DNA of 64,000 nucleotides from an uncultured Flavobacteriales bacterium (GTDB lineage: Bacteria; Bacteroidota; Bacteroidia; Flavobacteriales; Flavobacteriaceae): the NCBI GenBank assembly GCA_913020155.1, contig CAJWBA010000002.1, forward strand, positions 78,457-142,456, given 5' to 3'. The translations under genes were made by a program, and so were the position numbers. Shown here in pieces: positions 63,818 through 64,000 of this stretch. The notes beneath the pieces were generated by a model. The model did not search any database, was not told the origin of the DNA, and was given only the letters and a program-made list of their open reading frames with translations. Every line of letters starts with the position of its first letter. The first letter of the stretch is position 1.

Positions 63818-64000
63818 CTCAAATTACCCTTAAAATTATAGAGAATTAAAATACTGTTTTTTATCTATTTGAATAATATTAAAAAGAGTCGGTTACTTCA
63901 CTGGTAATAAACCAAATTAAAACAAATCATACCTATAAAATTTACAAAATTATTTAAACCAATAGTTTAAGGAATCAAGATTGTTTCATTTTGAAACCCA

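Overview
The window is an AT-rich chromosomal segment of a Bacteroidetes bacterium, most likely a marine-type member of the Flavobacteriaceae. The evidence is a GldI-type lipoprotein, SpII lipoproteins, the Bacteroidetes promoter motif (TTG, 19-21 nt, TAnnTTTG) in front of several transcription units, and long runs of genes in an order I know from flavobacteria. No transposase, phage gene, CRISPR array or rRNA was seen. Two tRNA-Pro genes are present.

Layout. 1-5.7 kb (minus): the start of a RelA/SpoT homologue, a TrmH-type RNA methyltransferase and two amidohydrolase genes. 5.7-10.9 kb: a DUF3810 membrane protein, a cyclophilin-FKBP fusion, gldI, a DHH phosphoesterase, ndk (plus), a DUF721 protein and a small lipoprotein. 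11-26.3 kb is a housekeeping block: recF (minus), then on the plus strand a TPR protein, ribH, a small membrane protein, mutL, two rhomboid proteases and an EEP-family protein. It faces the minus-strand run parA-parB-DUF5683-dapB-lepB-wbqC. Between recF and the TPR gene sit a TonB-dependent receptor and a broken DUF1572 gene. 26.4-32.1 kb: FtsB-like protein, cytochrome c, PQQ-type sugar dehydrogenase, two tRNA-Pro, PspC and PadR, and oxyR. 32.2-37.9 kb: a broken cyclophilin, a NUDIX hydrolase, an acyltransferase, an ECF sigma factor with a membrane partner, Cu/Zn superoxide dismutase, a DUF3089 hydrolase and a PNPOx-like protein. 38-41.1 kb: a sugar-oxidation cluster (Gfo/Idh/MocA, SDR, TIM-barrel isomerase). 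41.4-48.5 kb: a YwqK-like lipoprotein and a 2156-residue secreted beta-propeller plus repeat protein. 48.6-57.2 kb: the methylmalonyl-CoA module (SCP2 protein, small DNA-binding-like protein, epimerase, MeaB, broken B12-domain-like gene, aldehyde dehydrogenase, nitrilase, both mutase subunits). 57.2-60.7 kb (minus): a second sugar cluster (DUF5009 acyltransferase, DUF1080, broken second DUF1080, Gfo/Idh/MocA). 61-64 kb: four single-gene units for secreted or lipoproteins (DUF285 repeats, DUF4177-like, SnoaL-like, SGNH hydrolase).

How the genes fit together. The two sugar clusters look like parts of the 3-keto-glycoside route, in which a Gfo/Idh oxidoreductase oxidises C3 of a glycoside and a DUF1080 enzyme then cleaves it. 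The mutase module would feed propionyl- or methylmalonyl-CoA carbon into succinyl-CoA, and its operon unusually starts with a branch-1 nitrilase. OxyR keeps the C199/C208 redox pair, and sodC lies 3.4 kb away. The most distinctive result from reading the DNA is four decayed genes in otherwise intact sequence: DUF1572, cyclophilin, a B12-domain-like gene and DUF1080. Each carries frameshifts and/or nonsense codons that simple ORF calling hides. I did not find a clearly new defence or mobile system.
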